The notes: generated by a model not told the origin, from the letters alone. 64,000 nt of DNA from Aureimonas phyllosphaerae (GCF_900113065.1 NZ_FOOA01000001.1:1-64000), one strand, 5' to 3'; numbered from the stretch's first letter, positions 10,141-21,027 are shown. A program made the numbers and translations.

Positions 10141-11040
10141 CTATTCCTTCACGGCGCCCGTCATCGACGAGACGTAGTAGTCGACGAAGAAGGAGTAGAG
10201 GATCACGACCGGCAGCGAGCCGATCAGTGCGCCGGCCATCAGCGAGCCCCACTCGTAGACGTCGCCGCGCACGAGTTCGGTGAGGACGCCCACCGGCACG
10301 GTCTTGTTCTCCGACGACTGGATGAACGTCAGCGCGTAGATGAACTCGTTCCAGGCGAGCGTGAAGGCGAAGATGCCGGCGGAGATCAGCCCCGGCACCG
10401 CCAGCGGCAGCACCACCTTGGTCAGGATCTGCCAGCGTGTCGCCCCGTCCACCAGCGCGCTTTCCTCAAGCTCGAAGGGGATCGAGCGGAAGTAGCCCAT
10501 CAGCAGCCACGTGCAGAAGGGAATGAGGAAGGTCGGATAGGTGAGGATCAGCGCCAGCCGCGAGTCGAACATGCCGAGCTGGAACACGATGAAGGCCAAC
10601 GGAATGAACAGGATCGACGGCGGGATGAGGTAGGCGAGGAACACCATGAGTCCCGTCACTCGTGCCCCGGTAAAGCGCACGCGCTCGATCGCGTAGGCCG
10701 CGAAGACCGAGGCGGCCAGCGCGATGATCGTCGAGCAGACGGCGACGATCACCGTGTTCCAGAGCCAGCCGGGATAGGAGGTCTCGAACAGAAGATACTT
10801 GATGTGGTCGAGTGTCGGCCCGACCACCCAGAACGGGCTGTAGACCGAGTAGTTCGTCAGCTGGTCGTTGGGCTTCACCGCCGTGATGGCCATCCAGTAG
10901 AACGGGAAGAGCAGCACGAAGATGAAGACAGCGAGCGGCAGGTAGATCACCAGGATCTTGCGCGCCAGTGTGTCGTGATGGGACATGCCGACCACGTCAT
11001 CGGTGAGGTGGCCTGCGGTTTCGGTCGTGTTGGCGGTCAT
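10141..11040 (-). CDS. Sugar ABC transporter permease, MalG-like
   Basis: The second membrane subunit of a CUT1-type carbohydrate importer, 299 residues with six spans. The cytoplasmic EAA loop, which docks on the ATPase, reads LEESALVDGATRWQILTKVVLPLAVPGL. An N-terminal soluble stretch of about 30 residues precedes the first span. Its ATG lies 11 bases after the stop of the first permease, so the two are co-translated. It is the last gene of the seven-gene minus-strand operon that starts with the GntR regulator. Confidence 0.93.
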   Translation of the reverse strand: MTANTTETAGHLTDDVVGMSHHDTLARKILVIYLPLAVFIFVLLFPFYWMAITAVKPNDQLTNYSVYSPFWVVGPTLDHIKYLLFETSYPGWLWNTVIVAVCSTIIALAASVFAAYAIERVRFTGARVTGLMVFLAYLIPPSILFIPLAFIVFQLGMFDSRLALILTYPTFLIPFCTWLLMGYFRSIPFELEESALVDGATRWQILTKVVLPLAVPGLISAGIFAFTLAWNEFIYALTFIQSSENKTVPVGVLTELVRGDVYEWGSLMAGALIGSLPVVILYSFFVDYYVSSMTGAVKE

Positions 11041-11051
11041 CGCAGGTCTCC

Positions 11052-11993
11052 TCAATCGTTTCCGCCCTGCTGCCACTTGCGGCGCTGCAGGCCGAAGAAG
11101 CTGAACAGGATCGCCGCCAGCAGGAACGGCACCATGGCGACGGCGATCGCCGCCCCCTCGCCCAACGCGCCGCCGGGGATGCCGCGCTGGAACGACAGGG
11201 TCGCCATCAGATGCGTGGCGTTCACCGGCCCGCCCTTGGTCAGGACGTAGATCAGCTGGAAGTCGGTGAAGGTGAACAACACCGAGAAGGTCATGACGAC
11301 GGCGATGATCGGGGTCAGCAGCGGCAGCGTGATGCGCCGGAACCGCTGCCAGGACGTCGCGCCGTCGAGCGCTGCCGCCTCGTGCAGCGAGACGGGAATG
11401 GTCTGGAGGCCGGCGAGCAGCGAGATCGCGACGAACGGGATGCCGCGCCAGACATTGGCGGCGATGACCGACAGGCGTGCATTCGTGGCGTCGCCGAGGA
11501 AGTTGATCGGCGCGTCGATCACACCCCACTGCATCAGCACCCAGGAGATGATCGAGAACTGCGAGTCGAAGATCCACCAGAACGCCAGCGCCGAGAGCAC
11601 CGTCGGCACCACCCACGGCAGAAGGATGATGGCGCGGAAGAACGTCTTGAACGGCAGGCTCTCGTTCAGGATGATCGCCAGCCACAGGCCGAGCGCGAAC
11701 TTCAGGATCGAAGCGACCGCGGTGTAGACGATCGTGTTGAACACCGAGAGCCAGAAGACCTTGTCCTCCATCAGGTACTGGTAGTTTTCCAGTCCGATGA
11801 AGATGCCGGGGCGCCCGATCCGCGTGTCGGTGAAACCCAGCCAGACGCCGAGGCCGAGCGGATAGGTCAGGAAGCACAGAAGGAAGACGGCCGCCGGCAG
11901 CATGAACAGGAGGCCGAGCCCGTTCCGGCTCTGCGACAGCCGCTCGAAGAAGGACGGTTTGGGTGGCTGGTCGCCCGCCGTGATGCTGGACAT
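11052..11993 (-). CDS. Sugar ABC transporter permease, MalF-like
   Basis: The first membrane subunit of the CUT1 importer, 313 residues and six predicted spans; the first follows RNGLGLLFMLPAAVFLLCFL. The EAA loop reads LHEAAALDGATSWQRFRRITLPLLTPI. It is followed by the MalG-like partner and preceded, 76 bases upstream, by the binding-protein gene, which is the standard order SBP-permease-permease. Confidence 0.93.
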   Translation of the reverse strand: MSSITAGDQPPKPSFFERLSQSRNGLGLLFMLPAAVFLLCFLTYPLGLGVWLGFTDTRIGRPGIFIGLENYQYLMEDKVFWLSVFNTIVYTAVASILKFALGLWLAIILNESLPFKTFFRAIILLPWVVPTVLSALAFWWIFDSQFSIISWVLMQWGVIDAPINFLGDATNARLSVIAANVWRGIPFVAISLLAGLQTIPVSLHEAAALDGATSWQRFRRITLPLLTPIIAVVMTFSVLFTFTDFQLIYVLTKGGPVNATHLMATLSFQRGIPGGALGEGAAIAVAMVPFLLAAILFSFFGLQRRKWQQGGND

Positions 11994-12069
11994 GGCAAGT
12001 CCCGATCGCGCGTGAGGGATGGAACCGCGCCCGCCCCCGAGGGCAGGCGCGGCATCGGCGATGACGGGG

Positions 12070-13386
12070 CTAGACCCGGTAGTAGCGGTTGGCGCGACGC
12101 TCGGCGTTCTTGATCGCGTCCTCCGGCGAGGACTGTCCGGTCACGGCCTCGGCATACATGTCGACGAGAACGTAGTCCGCCATCACGCCGGCGGACGCCG
12201 CGCCGAGCGGTCCCGCGTAGCCGTTCGGCCGCAAGCTGGCCGATGCCTTCGCATAGGCTGCGTGGATCGGCTTTGCCGTCCAGACCGGATTGCTCTCATA
12301 GGCCTTGAGCGGCTGGCAGCAGTAGGCGCTGGCGCCCTGAATCCAGGCGCTCATGTTGTCCGGCTGGTACAGGAACTGGAGATAGGCCTTGGCCGCCTCG
12401 GGGAACTTCGTGTGCTTGAAGATCGAGATCGTGGACGCCTGGTGGAGTTCCACGGACTGGCCGACCGGGCCGATCGGCAGGTTCACCGAGCGCATGTCGT
12501 CGGCGATCTCCTTCAGCGCCGGGTCCTTCAGCGCGGCGTAGTAAACCGACACGCCATTGGCGGTCAGCGACACCTGGCCGGCGAGGAATGCGCGGTTGTT
12601 GTTGACGTCCTGCCAGCTCTCGGTGCCCGGGATGAAGGTCTTGTAGAGTTCCATCGCATACTTGACGGACTCCAGCGTCTCCGGGCTGTTGATGGTGACG
12701 GTGCCGTTCTCGTCCACCATGCGGCCACCGTGGCTCCACAGGAGCCAGTGGGCATAGTTGTTGCCGTCGCCGACGGCCTTGCCGTGCGGGAAGCCGGCCG
12801 GAGTGCCCTTCGCCTTCATCGCCTTGCACAGCTCGAGGAAGCCGGCCGTGTCCTTCGGAAACTCCTGGAAGCCGGCAGCCTTCATGTGGCTGTCGCGATA
12901 GACGACCGCGTTGCCGATCGCGCAGAGCGGCAGGGCGATGAAGCTGTCGCCGCGGCGCGCATAGCTTTCGAGGCCGGGATACCAGCCGCCGCCCGCCGCG
13001 CCGATCGAGGTGCCGAGGTCGGTCACGTCGACGAGCTTGTCCGGGTACTGCTGCGGATCGTCGAACCAGCTCATCACCATGTCCGGCCCGGAGCCGACAT
13101 TGGCCGCAACGGCCGCCTTCGGACGCACGTCCTCCCAGCTTTCCTTATCGACGCGCACCTGCACGCCCGTCGCGTCGGTGAACTTCTTGGTGTTGGCGAG
13201 GAACGCCTCTTCCTCGGCCGGCACGAAGGGCACCCAGCGCAGGAGGCGCAGGCTCGCGCCGGCTTCCGGCGTGAAGGTCGGCGCGGCCGTTTGTGCGAAG
13301 GCCTGCCCCATGCCGAGCCGACCGCTAAGGGCTGCACCGGCCACGATGCCGGCCGTGCCGGCGAGGATCTGTCTACGGTTGATCAC
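12070..13386 (-). CDS. Sugar ABC transporter substrate-binding protein (Tat signal)
   Basis: A 438-residue extracellular solute-binding protein of the MalE-like family 1. The GTG at 13386 is chosen because TGAGGAGG lies just before it; the in-frame TTG five codons upstream is part of that Shine-Dalgarno. The N-terminus VINRRQILAGTAGIVAGAAL has a twin-arginine signature and the signal ends near AFAQTAAP. Two lobes typical of the family follow, with NRAFLAGQVSLTANG and SAWIQGASAYCCQPLKAYE at the ligand cleft. The neighbouring enzymes suggest a sugar acid or a polyol derivative as ligand; this is inference from context only. Confidence 0.92.
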   Translation of the reverse strand: MINRRQILAGTAGIVAGAALSGRLGMGQAFAQTAAPTFTPEAGASLRLLRWVPFVPAEEEAFLANTKKFTDATGVQVRVDKESWEDVRPKAAVAANVGSGPDMVMSWFDDPQQYPDKLVDVTDLGTSIGAAGGGWYPGLESYARRGDSFIALPLCAIGNAVVYRDSHMKAAGFQEFPKDTAGFLELCKAMKAKGTPAGFPHGKAVGDGNNYAHWLLWSHGGRMVDENGTVTINSPETLESVKYAMELYKTFIPGTESWQDVNNNRAFLAGQVSLTANGVSVYYAALKDPALKEIADDMRSVNLPIGPVGQSVELHQASTISIFKHTKFPEAAKAYLQFLYQPDNMSAWIQGASAYCCQPLKAYESNPVWTAKPIHAAYAKASASLRPNGYAGPLGAASAGVMADYVLVDMYAEAVTGQSSPEDAIKNAERRANRYYRV

Positions 13387-13472
13387 GATGTTCCTCCTCA
13401 AGGATCGGGGCGTTCTTTTGAGATTTTCGCGCCGGTCGTGCCCCTTGCCGCCGGCGCCGATACGCTCAGACG

Positions 13473-14531
<1,059 letters not shown>

Positions 14532-14665
14532 CACTATCCTCCCGAAGGCCGGGACGCGCGAGCCCGGCTTATGCTGCCGGTTGCCTCGCCTCCGCGGCCG
14601 TGTCTGTCTCCTGGGGGCGGCGCCCCCGCGTTTGGTCGGCGACCCTTTGGGGCCGCGCTGACTGG

Positions 14666-15469
14666 TTAGCCTCGCCCGACGAAGGGCATCTTGGTGGCCA
14701 TGATGGTCATGGTCAGAACGTTGGCCTCCAGCGGCAACGCGGCCATGTGAACGACCGCCGCCCCCACATGGGCCGGGTCCATCGTCGGCTCGGAAGCCGT
14801 GCGACCGTCGGCCTGCAAGACGCCGGCCGACATCGCGGCGGTCATGTCGCTGGCCGCGTTGCCGATGTCGATCTGGCCGCAGGCGATGTCGAACGGGCGG
14901 CCGTCCAGCGCGGTCGACTTGGTGAGACCGGCGATCGCGTGCTTCGTCGCGGTGTAGGGTGCCGAGTTCGGCCGCGGCGTCGTCGCCGAGATCGAGCCGT
15001 TGTTGATGATCCGCCCGCCATGCGGTTGCTGCGACTTCATCAGGCGGAACGCCTGCTGGGTGCAGAGAAAGGCGCCCGTCAGGTTGGCCGAGACGACCGT
15101 GCTCCACTGCTCGAACGAGAGGTCTTCGAGCGGGATCGGCGGCGCGACCGAGCCCGCGTTGTTGACGAGAAGGTCGAGACGCCCGAACCGCCCGGCAATC
15201 CCCTTGAACAGCGCTGCGACGGACGCGGGATCGCCGATATCAGCCACCATCGCCACTGCGCCGTGGCCGATCTCGCCCGCCGCCGCTTCCAGAACATCCT
15301 GGCGCCGACCGCAGATCACGACGGTCCATCCGGCCGCCGCCAGCGCCTTCGAGATGGCCTTGCCGACACCGGTGCCGCCACCCGTCACCAGCGCTATGCG
15401 GCTTGCCGTCCCGGAGTTTGCCGTCTCGTCCGCCATGCCGTCCAATCCTTCCGTTGCCGTCGTCGTCAT
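14666..15469 (-). CDS. SDR-family oxidoreductase
   Basis: A short-chain dehydrogenase/reductase with the NAD(P) loop [11 protein letters not shown] (about 30-40), NNAG (about 109-112) and the active site Ser-Tyr-Lys as [20 protein letters not shown]. The ATG at 15469 overlaps nearly with the denD stop (three bases between); a second ATG at 15436 has a clearer Shine-Dalgarno (GGAAGGA) and would remove eleven residues. It lies between denD and the ABC ATPase in the operon, so it probably oxidises or reduces a sugar-acid intermediate of the same pathway. Exact substrate unknown. Confidence 0.9.
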   Translation of the reverse strand: MTTTATEGLDGMADETANSGTASRIALVTGGGTGVGKAISKALAAAGWTVVICGRRQDVLEAAAGEIGHGAVAMVADIGDPASVAALFKGIAGRFGRLDLLVNNAGSVAPPIPLEDLSFEQWSTVVSANLTGAFLCTQQAFRLMKSQQPHGGRIINNGSISATTPRPNSAPYTATKHAIAGLTKSTALDGRPFDIACGQIDIGNAASDMTAAMSAGVLQADGRTASEPTMDPAHVGAAVVHMAALPLEANVLTMTIMATKMPFVGRG

Positions 15470-15472
15470 TCG

Positions 15473-16468
15473 TCAGGCCGGGGCCCGAACGGAGCCGCCG
15501 AGTTCATCCTCGATATGCGCACGCACGATTTCCTCGAAGGAATCCTCGACGGTGAAGCCGAGGTCTCGCGCACGCTTCGCCTCGATATCCGGCGCCCAGC
15601 CGTCGACGATGCGGATAATCGTCTCGTCCGGCACTTGCTTCACCAGCGACAGGGCTGCGTCTCCAGCCACGGTGCGCAGCGCGTCCAGTTCGTCGCCGAC
15701 CGTCGCGGAGAGACCGGGCATGTTGAGGTTGCGCCGGGGCCCGATCGCGCTGGTGTCCATCGTCGCGGCATGGAGGAAGAAGCCGACCGCCGCGCGCGGG
15801 CTGGCGAAGTAGTGGCGCACTGTGTCGGCCACCGGCAGCACGGCTTCCTTGCCCGACATCGGCTCGCGCAGGATGTTGGAGAAGAAGCCGGACGCGGCCT
15901 TGTTGGGAGCGCCGGGGCGCACGCAGATCGTGGGCAGACGAAGCCCCACGCCGTCGAAGAAGCCGCGACGGGTGTAGTCGGCGAGGAGCAGCTCGCCGAT
16001 CGCCTTCTGCGTACCGTAGCTCGTCAGCGGCGTCAGTGCGAAATCCTCCGGCACTCGCGCGTCGAAGGGTGCGCCGAACACGGCGATCGACGAGGCGAAC
16101 ACCACGCGCGGCTTGTAGCCGGAGCGCCCGTGCTCGTGCCGGATCGCGTCGAACAGGTCACGCGTCCCGCCGAGGTTGATGCGATAGCCCTTCTCGAAGT
16201 CGGCTTCCGCCTCCCCCGAAACGATCGCGGCAAGATGGAAGACGACGTCCGGCCGCTCGGCGATCAGAGGCTCGGTGGCTCCCGACGCGGAAACGTCGAT
16301 CGCCTTGCAGACGATGTCGGCAATCTTGCCGCCGGGCGCCTTCGGCTCGACGACGTCCACCATCACCAATTGCTCGACAGGCTGGCCGCCGAGCCCGCCG
16401 TCGGCCGCGATCCGCTCGGCGAGCTTGCGCCCGATCATTCCGGCCGCGCCGACGATCAGAACCTTCAT
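15473..16468 (-). CDS. denD: D-erythronate dehydrogenase-like NAD-dependent epimerase/dehydratase family protein
   Basis: A 331-residue extended-SDR protein. It has the Rossmann loop GAAGMIGRKL (7-16), the FHLAAIVSGEAEADFEKGY block and active-site YGTQKAIGELLLADYTRRG, followed by LRLPTICVRPGAPNKAASGFFSNI. This last block is characteristic of DenD, the D-erythronate dehydrogenase of four-carbon sugar-acid catabolism, in which the 2-hydroxyl is oxidised with NAD. The usual partners of that pathway, a DUF1537 kinase (OtnK), an OtnC aldolase and an OtnI isomerase, are not in this window. The FCD-GntR regulator lies 61 bases upstream on the same strand. Confidence 0.85.
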   Translation of the reverse strand: MKVLIVGAAGMIGRKLAERIAADGGLGGQPVEQLVMVDVVEPKAPGGKIADIVCKAIDVSASGATEPLIAERPDVVFHLAAIVSGEAEADFEKGYRINLGGTRDLFDAIRHEHGRSGYKPRVVFASSIAVFGAPFDARVPEDFALTPLTSYGTQKAIGELLLADYTRRGFFDGVGLRLPTICVRPGAPNKAASGFFSNILREPMSGKEAVLPVADTVRHYFASPRAAVGFFLHAATMDTSAIGPRRNLNMPGLSATVGDELDALRTVAGDAALSLVKQVPDETIIRIVDGWAPDIEAKRARDLGFTVEDSFEEIVRAHIEDELGGSVRAPA

Positions 16469-16529
16469 GCCTCTTCCTCCCCCTTTACGCCGGATGCCGC
16501 CTCCCCGCGGTCAGCCGGCGCCTATTCCG

Positions 16530-17297
16530 TCATGCGGCGTAAGTCTCGTCGCCGCGCGAGAGCGACATGCCCATCACACGCAACGTCGTTTCGTAGATCC
16601 TTTGGATGTGCACCTCGAAGGCGCTCATCGTCGCGTCGCGATCCCGCCCCTCCAACGCCCGCACGATGTTCGTATGGTCGGCATGGCTCCGAGCGATCGC
16701 ACCGGGCTCCGAGACCGCGCGATGCCGCTGCTGCATCATGTATCCGAACAGGTCGCCGACGAATTCGGCCAGCACCGGGTTCGCGCAGCGGCGATAGATC
16801 GCCAGATGGAACTCGCGGTCGAGCACGAGGAACCGCACAGGGTCCTCGAGAGCGGTCTCCTGCATTTTCAGGGACTGGTTGAGGAGGCGGAGCGTTTCCT
16901 CGTCCATCCGCCCGGCAGCGTCGCCGACCACCACGAGTTCGTTCAGGAGCCGAGCCTGATGAACGTCGTCGAGACCGTAGCTGTTGATCAGCCGCGGTTC
17001 ACGCGATCGGTGGAACTCGGGTCCGACGTCATCCGAGCGAACACGCGTGCGGGCGCCATGCAGAACGGCCAGCAGACCCTTGGCCGCCAGGATTTGCACA
17101 CCGCCGCGAACCGACTCGCGGCTCACCTGCAGCGCGGCCGCGAGATCGCGCTCGCTCGGCAGATCGTCGCCCACCTTGAAGATGCCGGACGCGATCAGCA
17201 TCGCGATCTTTTCCGCCACAACGTCCCGCACGTTCCGGCGCACGATGGCCTCGCGCAGCTCGGGCGTGTTCTCCAGGACGAATTCCGACAGCGACAT
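16530..17297 (-). CDS. GntR-family regulator, FCD subfamily
   Basis: The 255-residue protein has an N-terminal winged helix (DDLPSERDLAAALQVSRESVRGGVQILAAKGLL, about residues 45-78) and a C-terminal FCD effector domain whose metal-ligand helices show DREFHLAIYRRC and HADHTNIVRALEGRD. I start it at ATG 17297, spaced correctly after AGAGG; the GTG three codons earlier overlaps that site. It is the first gene of the denD-SDR-ABC operon and presumably controls it in response to a carboxylate or sugar acid. In the 222-bp gap before prfC, the sequences TGGTCGTGCCA and TTGTCTGTCAA each differ by one base from the FCD consensus TNGTNNNACNA and are candidate operators. Confidence 0.9.
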   Translation of the reverse strand: MSLSEFVLENTPELREAIVRRNVRDVVAEKIAMLIASGIFKVGDDLPSERDLAAALQVSRESVRGGVQILAAKGLLAVLHGARTRVRSDDVGPEFHRSREPRLINSYGLDDVHQARLLNELVVVGDAAGRMDEETLRLLNQSLKMQETALEDPVRFLVLDREFHLAIYRRCANPVLAEFVGDLFGYMMQQRHRAVSEPGAIARSHADHTNIVRALEGRDRDATMSAFEVHIQRIYETTLRVMGMSLSRGDETYAA

Positions 17298-17519
17298 GCG
17301 ATCCACCTCTGGCCACTGGCACGACCAGCGGACCAGTTGAGCCTTTCAGGCGTCGTTTTGTCTGTCAATTGGTCGCATGTGCTGCGCTGCGGTGGCGCTC
17401 GGCCTCGATAGAGAGGAAGCGGCGAAACCCTTGCGATCGCTCAGGTAAGCCGTCATTGGAGGGGCAAAGAATTCGGCATCGGCCCGAGCCGGTGCCCAGA
17501 CGATCGGGAAAGGGCGACC

Positions 17520-19154
17520 ATGAGCGCCGCAACGGACATCACGACAGGCGCCCGCCAAGGCGATTCGCCAGCACCCAAGGGCTTCGCCGCGCGGCGGACC
17601 TTCGCCATCATCTCGCACCCGGACGCCGGCAAGACCACGCTGACCGAAAAGCTCTTGCTCGCCGGTGGCGCCATCAACATGGCCGGCGCCGTCAAGGCGC
17701 GCGGTGAGAACCGGCGCGCCCGGTCGGACTGGATGGAAATCGAGCAGTCGCGCGGCATCTCGGTCACGTCCTCGGTGATGACGTTCGAGCGCGAGGGTAT
17801 CACCTTCAATCTGCTCGATACGCCCGGCCACAGCGACTTTTCCGAAGACACCTACCGAACGCTCACTGCGGTCGACAGCGCCATCATGGTCGTCGACGTC
17901 GCCAAGGGCATCGAGAGCCAGACGCGCAAGCTCTTCGAGATCTGCCGGCTGCGCGACATCCCGATCATCACCTTCGCTAACAAGGTGGACCGCGAGGGCC
18001 GCAACGCGTTCGAGGTTATGGACGAGGTCGAGGAGGCGCTGCAGCTCAGCGTCTCGCCGCAGGTCTGGCCGGTCGGCATGGGCTCCGACTTCCATGGCTG
18101 CTACGACCTCTTCACCAACGAATACCTCTATTCGTCGCTGCGAGCTGGCGGACCGTGCGACAGCGTCAAGCAGATGACCGGCATCGACGATCCGGCACTC
18201 GACGCGATGGTGCCGGAACACGTCCTGACCCGCTTTCGCGAAGAGGCGGAACTCGCGCGCGAGGGCTACGCGCCCTTCGACGCCGACGCCTATCGCCAGG
18301 GACACCTGACGCCCGTCGTCTTCGGCAGCGCGCTGCGGGACTTCTCGGTCGACCAGCTCCTGCGCATCGTCGCGCGCTTCGCACCGCCGCCGCGCTCGCA
18401 GCCCTCGGACAAGGGTCCGGTCGATCCACGCACGAACGCGGTTTCGGCCTTCGTCTTCAAGGTTCAGGCCAACATGGACCCGAACCACCGCGACCGCGTC
18501 GCCTTCGTCCGCTTCTGCTCCGGCCACTTCAAGCGCGGCATGAAGCTGAACCACGTGCGTTCGGGAAAGCCCCTCGCGGTCAACAACCCGATCTACTTCT
18601 TCGCACAGGAACGCGACCTCGCCGAGGAAGCCTTCGCAGGCGACGTGATCGGCATTCCGAACCACGGGACGTTGCGCGTCGGCGACACGCTGACCGAAGG
18701 CGAGACCTTCCGATTCACCGGCCTGCCCTCCTTCGCGCCGGAGGTGATGCGCCGCGTCCGGCTCGAAGATACGATGCGCATGAAGCAGTTGCGCCGGGCT
18801 CTTGAGGATCTGGCTGAAGAAGGTCTTGTGCAGGTCTTCAAGCCGGTCATCGGCTCGAATTGGATCGTCGGCGTCGTCGGCCCTCTCCAGCTCGACGTCC
18901 TCGCCTCGCGCATCAAGCAGGAATACAAGACCGACATCGGCTTCGAGCCCGTGCCGTTCTCCACGGCGCGCTGGATCTCGTCGCCCGACGAGAAGAAGCT
19001 GAAGACCTTCATCGACGAGAACAAGATGTCGGTGGCCGAGGACCGGGACGGTCGTCCCGTCTTCCTGCCGAAGGGTGACTGGGAGCTGCGCTACGCTCGG
19101 GAGCGCAATCCCGACCTGCGCTTCGACGAGACGCGCGAACTCGTCGCCACCTAA
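17520..19154 (+). CDS. prfC: Peptide chain release factor 3
   Basis: A 544-residue translational GTPase that recycles class I release factors from the ribosome. G1 is HPDAGKTT (33-40), the switch II motif DTPGH (100-104) and NKVD (154-157); the EF-Tu-like domain II and the RF3-specific C-terminal domain follow. The start is ATG 17520 behind GGGAAAGGG. It is transcribed divergently from the GntR regulator and has no obvious functional link with it. Confidence 0.96.
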   Translation: MSAATDITTGARQGDSPAPKGFAARRTFAIISHPDAGKTTLTEKLLLAGGAINMAGAVKARGENRRARSDWMEIEQSRGISVTSSVMTFEREGITFNLLDTPGHSDFSEDTYRTLTAVDSAIMVVDVAKGIESQTRKLFEICRLRDIPIITFANKVDREGRNAFEVMDEVEEALQLSVSPQVWPVGMGSDFHGCYDLFTNEYLYSSLRAGGPCDSVKQMTGIDDPALDAMVPEHVLTRFREEAELAREGYAPFDADAYRQGHLTPVVFGSALRDFSVDQLLRIVARFAPPPRSQPSDKGPVDPRTNAVSAFVFKVQANMDPNHRDRVAFVRFCSGHFKRGMKLNHVRSGKPLAVNNPIYFFAQERDLAEEAFAGDVIGIPNHGTLRVGDTLTEGETFRFTGLPSFAPEVMRRVRLEDTMRMKQLRRALEDLAEEGLVQVFKPVIGSNWIVGVVGPLQLDVLASRIKQEYKTDIGFEPVPFSTARWISSPDEKKLKTFIDENKMSVAEDRDGRPVFLPKGDWELRYARERNPDLRFDETRELVAT

Positions 19155-19170
19155 CGGATCGGCGACGATC
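19151..19170 (+). terminator. Hairpin immediately after prfC
   Basis: An 8-bp perfect stem (19151-19158 with 19163-19170) and GCGA loop start within the prfC stop codon region. No uridine tract follows, so it may be a weak or factor-assisted terminator or a 3' end stabiliser. Confidence 0.4.
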
Positions 19171-19253
19171 CGTTCACGACACGCGACCGCCAACGGTGGT
19201 TGCAGCGCACAATCGGAAGCGGCACATAGGGATCAACTTTTCAGGAGGTCCCC

Positions 19254-19841
19254 ATGACTGACGTCGCCGTCCTTGTCGGCTCGCTGCGCCGCGAATCGAT
19301 CAACCGCAAGCTGGCGCTGGCCCTCGGCAAGCTCGCCGCGCCGCGCCTGAACTTTCGCATCGTCGAACTCGGCGACGTGCCGATGTACAACGACGATCTG
19401 TTCCCGAACGTCCCGGAGGCCGTTCTGCGCATGAAGCGGGAGATCGAGACGGCGGACGCGGTTCTGTTCGTCACGCCCGAGTACAATCGGTCCTTCCCCG
19501 CCGTCCTGAAGAATGCCATCGACTGGGGCACGCGCCCTTACGGCCAGAACGCCTTCAGCGCCAAGCCCGGCGGTCTCGTCGGGACCTCTCCCGGTGGTAC
19601 GGGAGCGGCGGCCGGGCAGAACCACCTGAAGAGCGTCCTTAACGTGGTGGACGTCGTCTTGATGGGTCAGCCGGAGGTCTACCTCGTCTGGAAGGCCGAG
19701 GACTTCACCGAGGACGGCACGATCCGCAACGACCACACTCGCGAGTTCCTTCAGCGCTACATCGACCGCTTCGTGAAGTGGATCGAGCGCACCTCGGAGC
19801 CGAAGACCTCGGCGCAGGCCGACGCCAACGGGACGAACTGA
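19254..19841 (+). CDS. NAD(P)H-dependent FMN reductase (flavodoxin-like)
   Basis: A 195-residue flavodoxin-fold quinone or chromate-type reductase. The FMN phosphate loop is VGSLRRESINRKLA (8-21) and the second flavin loop TPEYNRSFPAVLKNAIDW (about 75-92) is diagnostic of the NADPH-dependent FMN reductase family (ChrR, YieF). A strong Shine-Dalgarno AGGAGG precedes ATG 19254. The C-terminal 20 residues are hydrophilic and appear disordered. It is convergent with pncA. Substrate quinones, azo dyes or metals cannot be told apart from sequence. Confidence 0.9.
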   Translation: MTDVAVLVGSLRRESINRKLALALGKLAAPRLNFRIVELGDVPMYNDDLFPNVPEAVLRMKREIETADAVLFVTPEYNRSFPAVLKNAIDWGTRPYGQNAFSAKPGGLVGTSPGGTGAAAGQNHLKSVLNVVDVVLMGQPEVYLVWKAEDFTEDGTIRNDHTREFLQRYIDRFVKWIERTSEPKTSAQADANGTN

Positions 19842-19859
19842 CCCGTCGAGGCTTCCGCC

Positions 19860-20489
19860 TCACACGAGGTCGGAGGCCTCGATTCTACGGATGCCGCGCT
19901 TGTCGAACTCGGCAAACGCGCGCTCCAGCGAACCACCGAGGTCGATCGCGCGGCAGGCGTCCACGATGACGAAGACCGGCCAGCCCGCTTCCGCCGCATC
20001 GAAGGCAGTCCAGGCAACGCAGAAATCGGTGGCTAGTCCGCACACGAACACCCGTTCGGCGCCACGCTCCCGCAAATAGCCGGCAAGACCCGTCACCGTG
20101 ATGCGGTCCGCTTCGCGGAGCCCCGAGTAGCTGTCGATTCCCAGCTGATGCCCCTTGCGCACGATGGCGTGAGCGTTCGGCACGTCGAGTTCGGGATGAA
20201 ATTCGGCCCCGCGCGTCCCCTGCACGCAATGATCGGGCCAGAGGACTTGCGTTCCGTAAGCGACCTCGATCGTCGTGAACGCATCGCGTCCGTGCGTACT
20301 GGCGAACGAGATATGCCCGGCGGGATGCCAGTCCTGCGTCAGCGCGACGATCGCAAAGCGCGGGGCCAGCGCGTTGACCAGCGGGACCACCGCGTCGCCG
20401 TCCGCCACGGCGAGCGCTCCGCCCGGACAGAAATCGTTCTGCACGTCGACGACCACCAGCGCGTCTCGCCGTCCCACTGCCTCCGGCAT
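19860..20489 (-). CDS. pncA: Nicotinamidase (pyrazinamidase)
   Basis: Hydrolyses nicotinamide to nicotinate for NAD salvage. The 209-residue protein has the catalytic Asp in VVDVQNDFCPGG, the metal ligands in TQDWHPAGHISF with a downstream His, the Lys in AIVRKG, and the nucleophile Cys in VCGLATDFCVAWTA. ATG 20489 has a GGAGAAGAT site; the longer frame upstream is compositionally odd. It is convergent with the FMN reductase and divergent from the DUF4174 gene. Confidence 0.95.
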   Translation of the reverse strand: MPEAVGRRDALVVVDVQNDFCPGGALAVADGDAVVPLVNALAPRFAIVALTQDWHPAGHISFASTHGRDAFTTIEVAYGTQVLWPDHCVQGTRGAEFHPELDVPNAHAIVRKGHQLGIDSYSGLREADRITVTGLAGYLRERGAERVFVCGLATDFCVAWTAFDAAEAGWPVFVIVDACRAIDLGGSLERAFAEFDKRGIRRIEASDLV

Positions 20490-20604
20490 ACGATCTTCTC
20501 CGTCCAGCGCGATCCCTGGAACAGGCTTACGGGTGCGCGTCGCGTCTGCCAAGGAACACCGGCGTCGTCGCCTCGTTGTTCGCAGCATTCGAGGAGGCGA
20601 ACCG

Positions 20605-21027
20605 ATGGACTTTCACCTCGTGGCCCCGATCCTGATGGCCTCCAGCATCGCGGCGTCAGCGGCATCGCTGGATGCCCTGCGCTGGGAAAGCCGCGTGCTG
20701 CTGATCGTGTCCAGCGAGTCCGGCGCGGCGGAGGCCGAACGGCAGGAGGCGTTCCTGCGCGGGCGCGACCGGGACCTCTCGGAACGGCAGATGACCGTGA
20801 TCGCGGTTCGCGGCGATGAGGTTCGCACGCTGGCGGGCAGGTCGCCGACGGGTTTGTCCGCAGCTGCGCTCCGCCGAGACGCCGGCCTCGGCGACGCCCC
20901 CTTCGTCGCCGTCCTGATCGGCCTTGACGGCGGCGTCAAATGGACGTCCCCCACGCCCGCATCGCTCGACGAAATCAATGCCGTCGTCGATGCCATGCCG
21001 ATGCGGCGTGCCGGGCTCGATCGCTGA
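20605..21027 (+). CDS. DUF4174-like exported protein (140 aa)
   Basis: ATG 20605 follows GAGGAGG. The N-terminus MDFHLVAPILMASSIAASAAS is a plausible signal, and the next segment LDALRWESRVLLIVSSES with WESRVLL and a later GDAPFVAVLIGLDGGVKW block matches the thioredoxin-like DUF4174 family. No CxxC is present, so it is not a thiol oxidoreductase. The gene ends nine bases before the convergent ppk2 stop. Function unknown. Confidence 0.8.
   Translation: MDFHLVAPILMASSIAASAASLDALRWESRVLLIVSSESGAAEAERQEAFLRGRDRDLSERQMTVIAVRGDEVRTLAGRSPTGLSAAALRRDAGLGDAPFVAVLIGLDGGVKWTSPTPASLDEINAVVDAMPMRRAGLDR

Noticed and set aside
17346-19193. 615-codon open frame antisense to prfC
   Set aside because: Complete overlap with prfC, biased composition, no motifs. 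It is a frame shadow.
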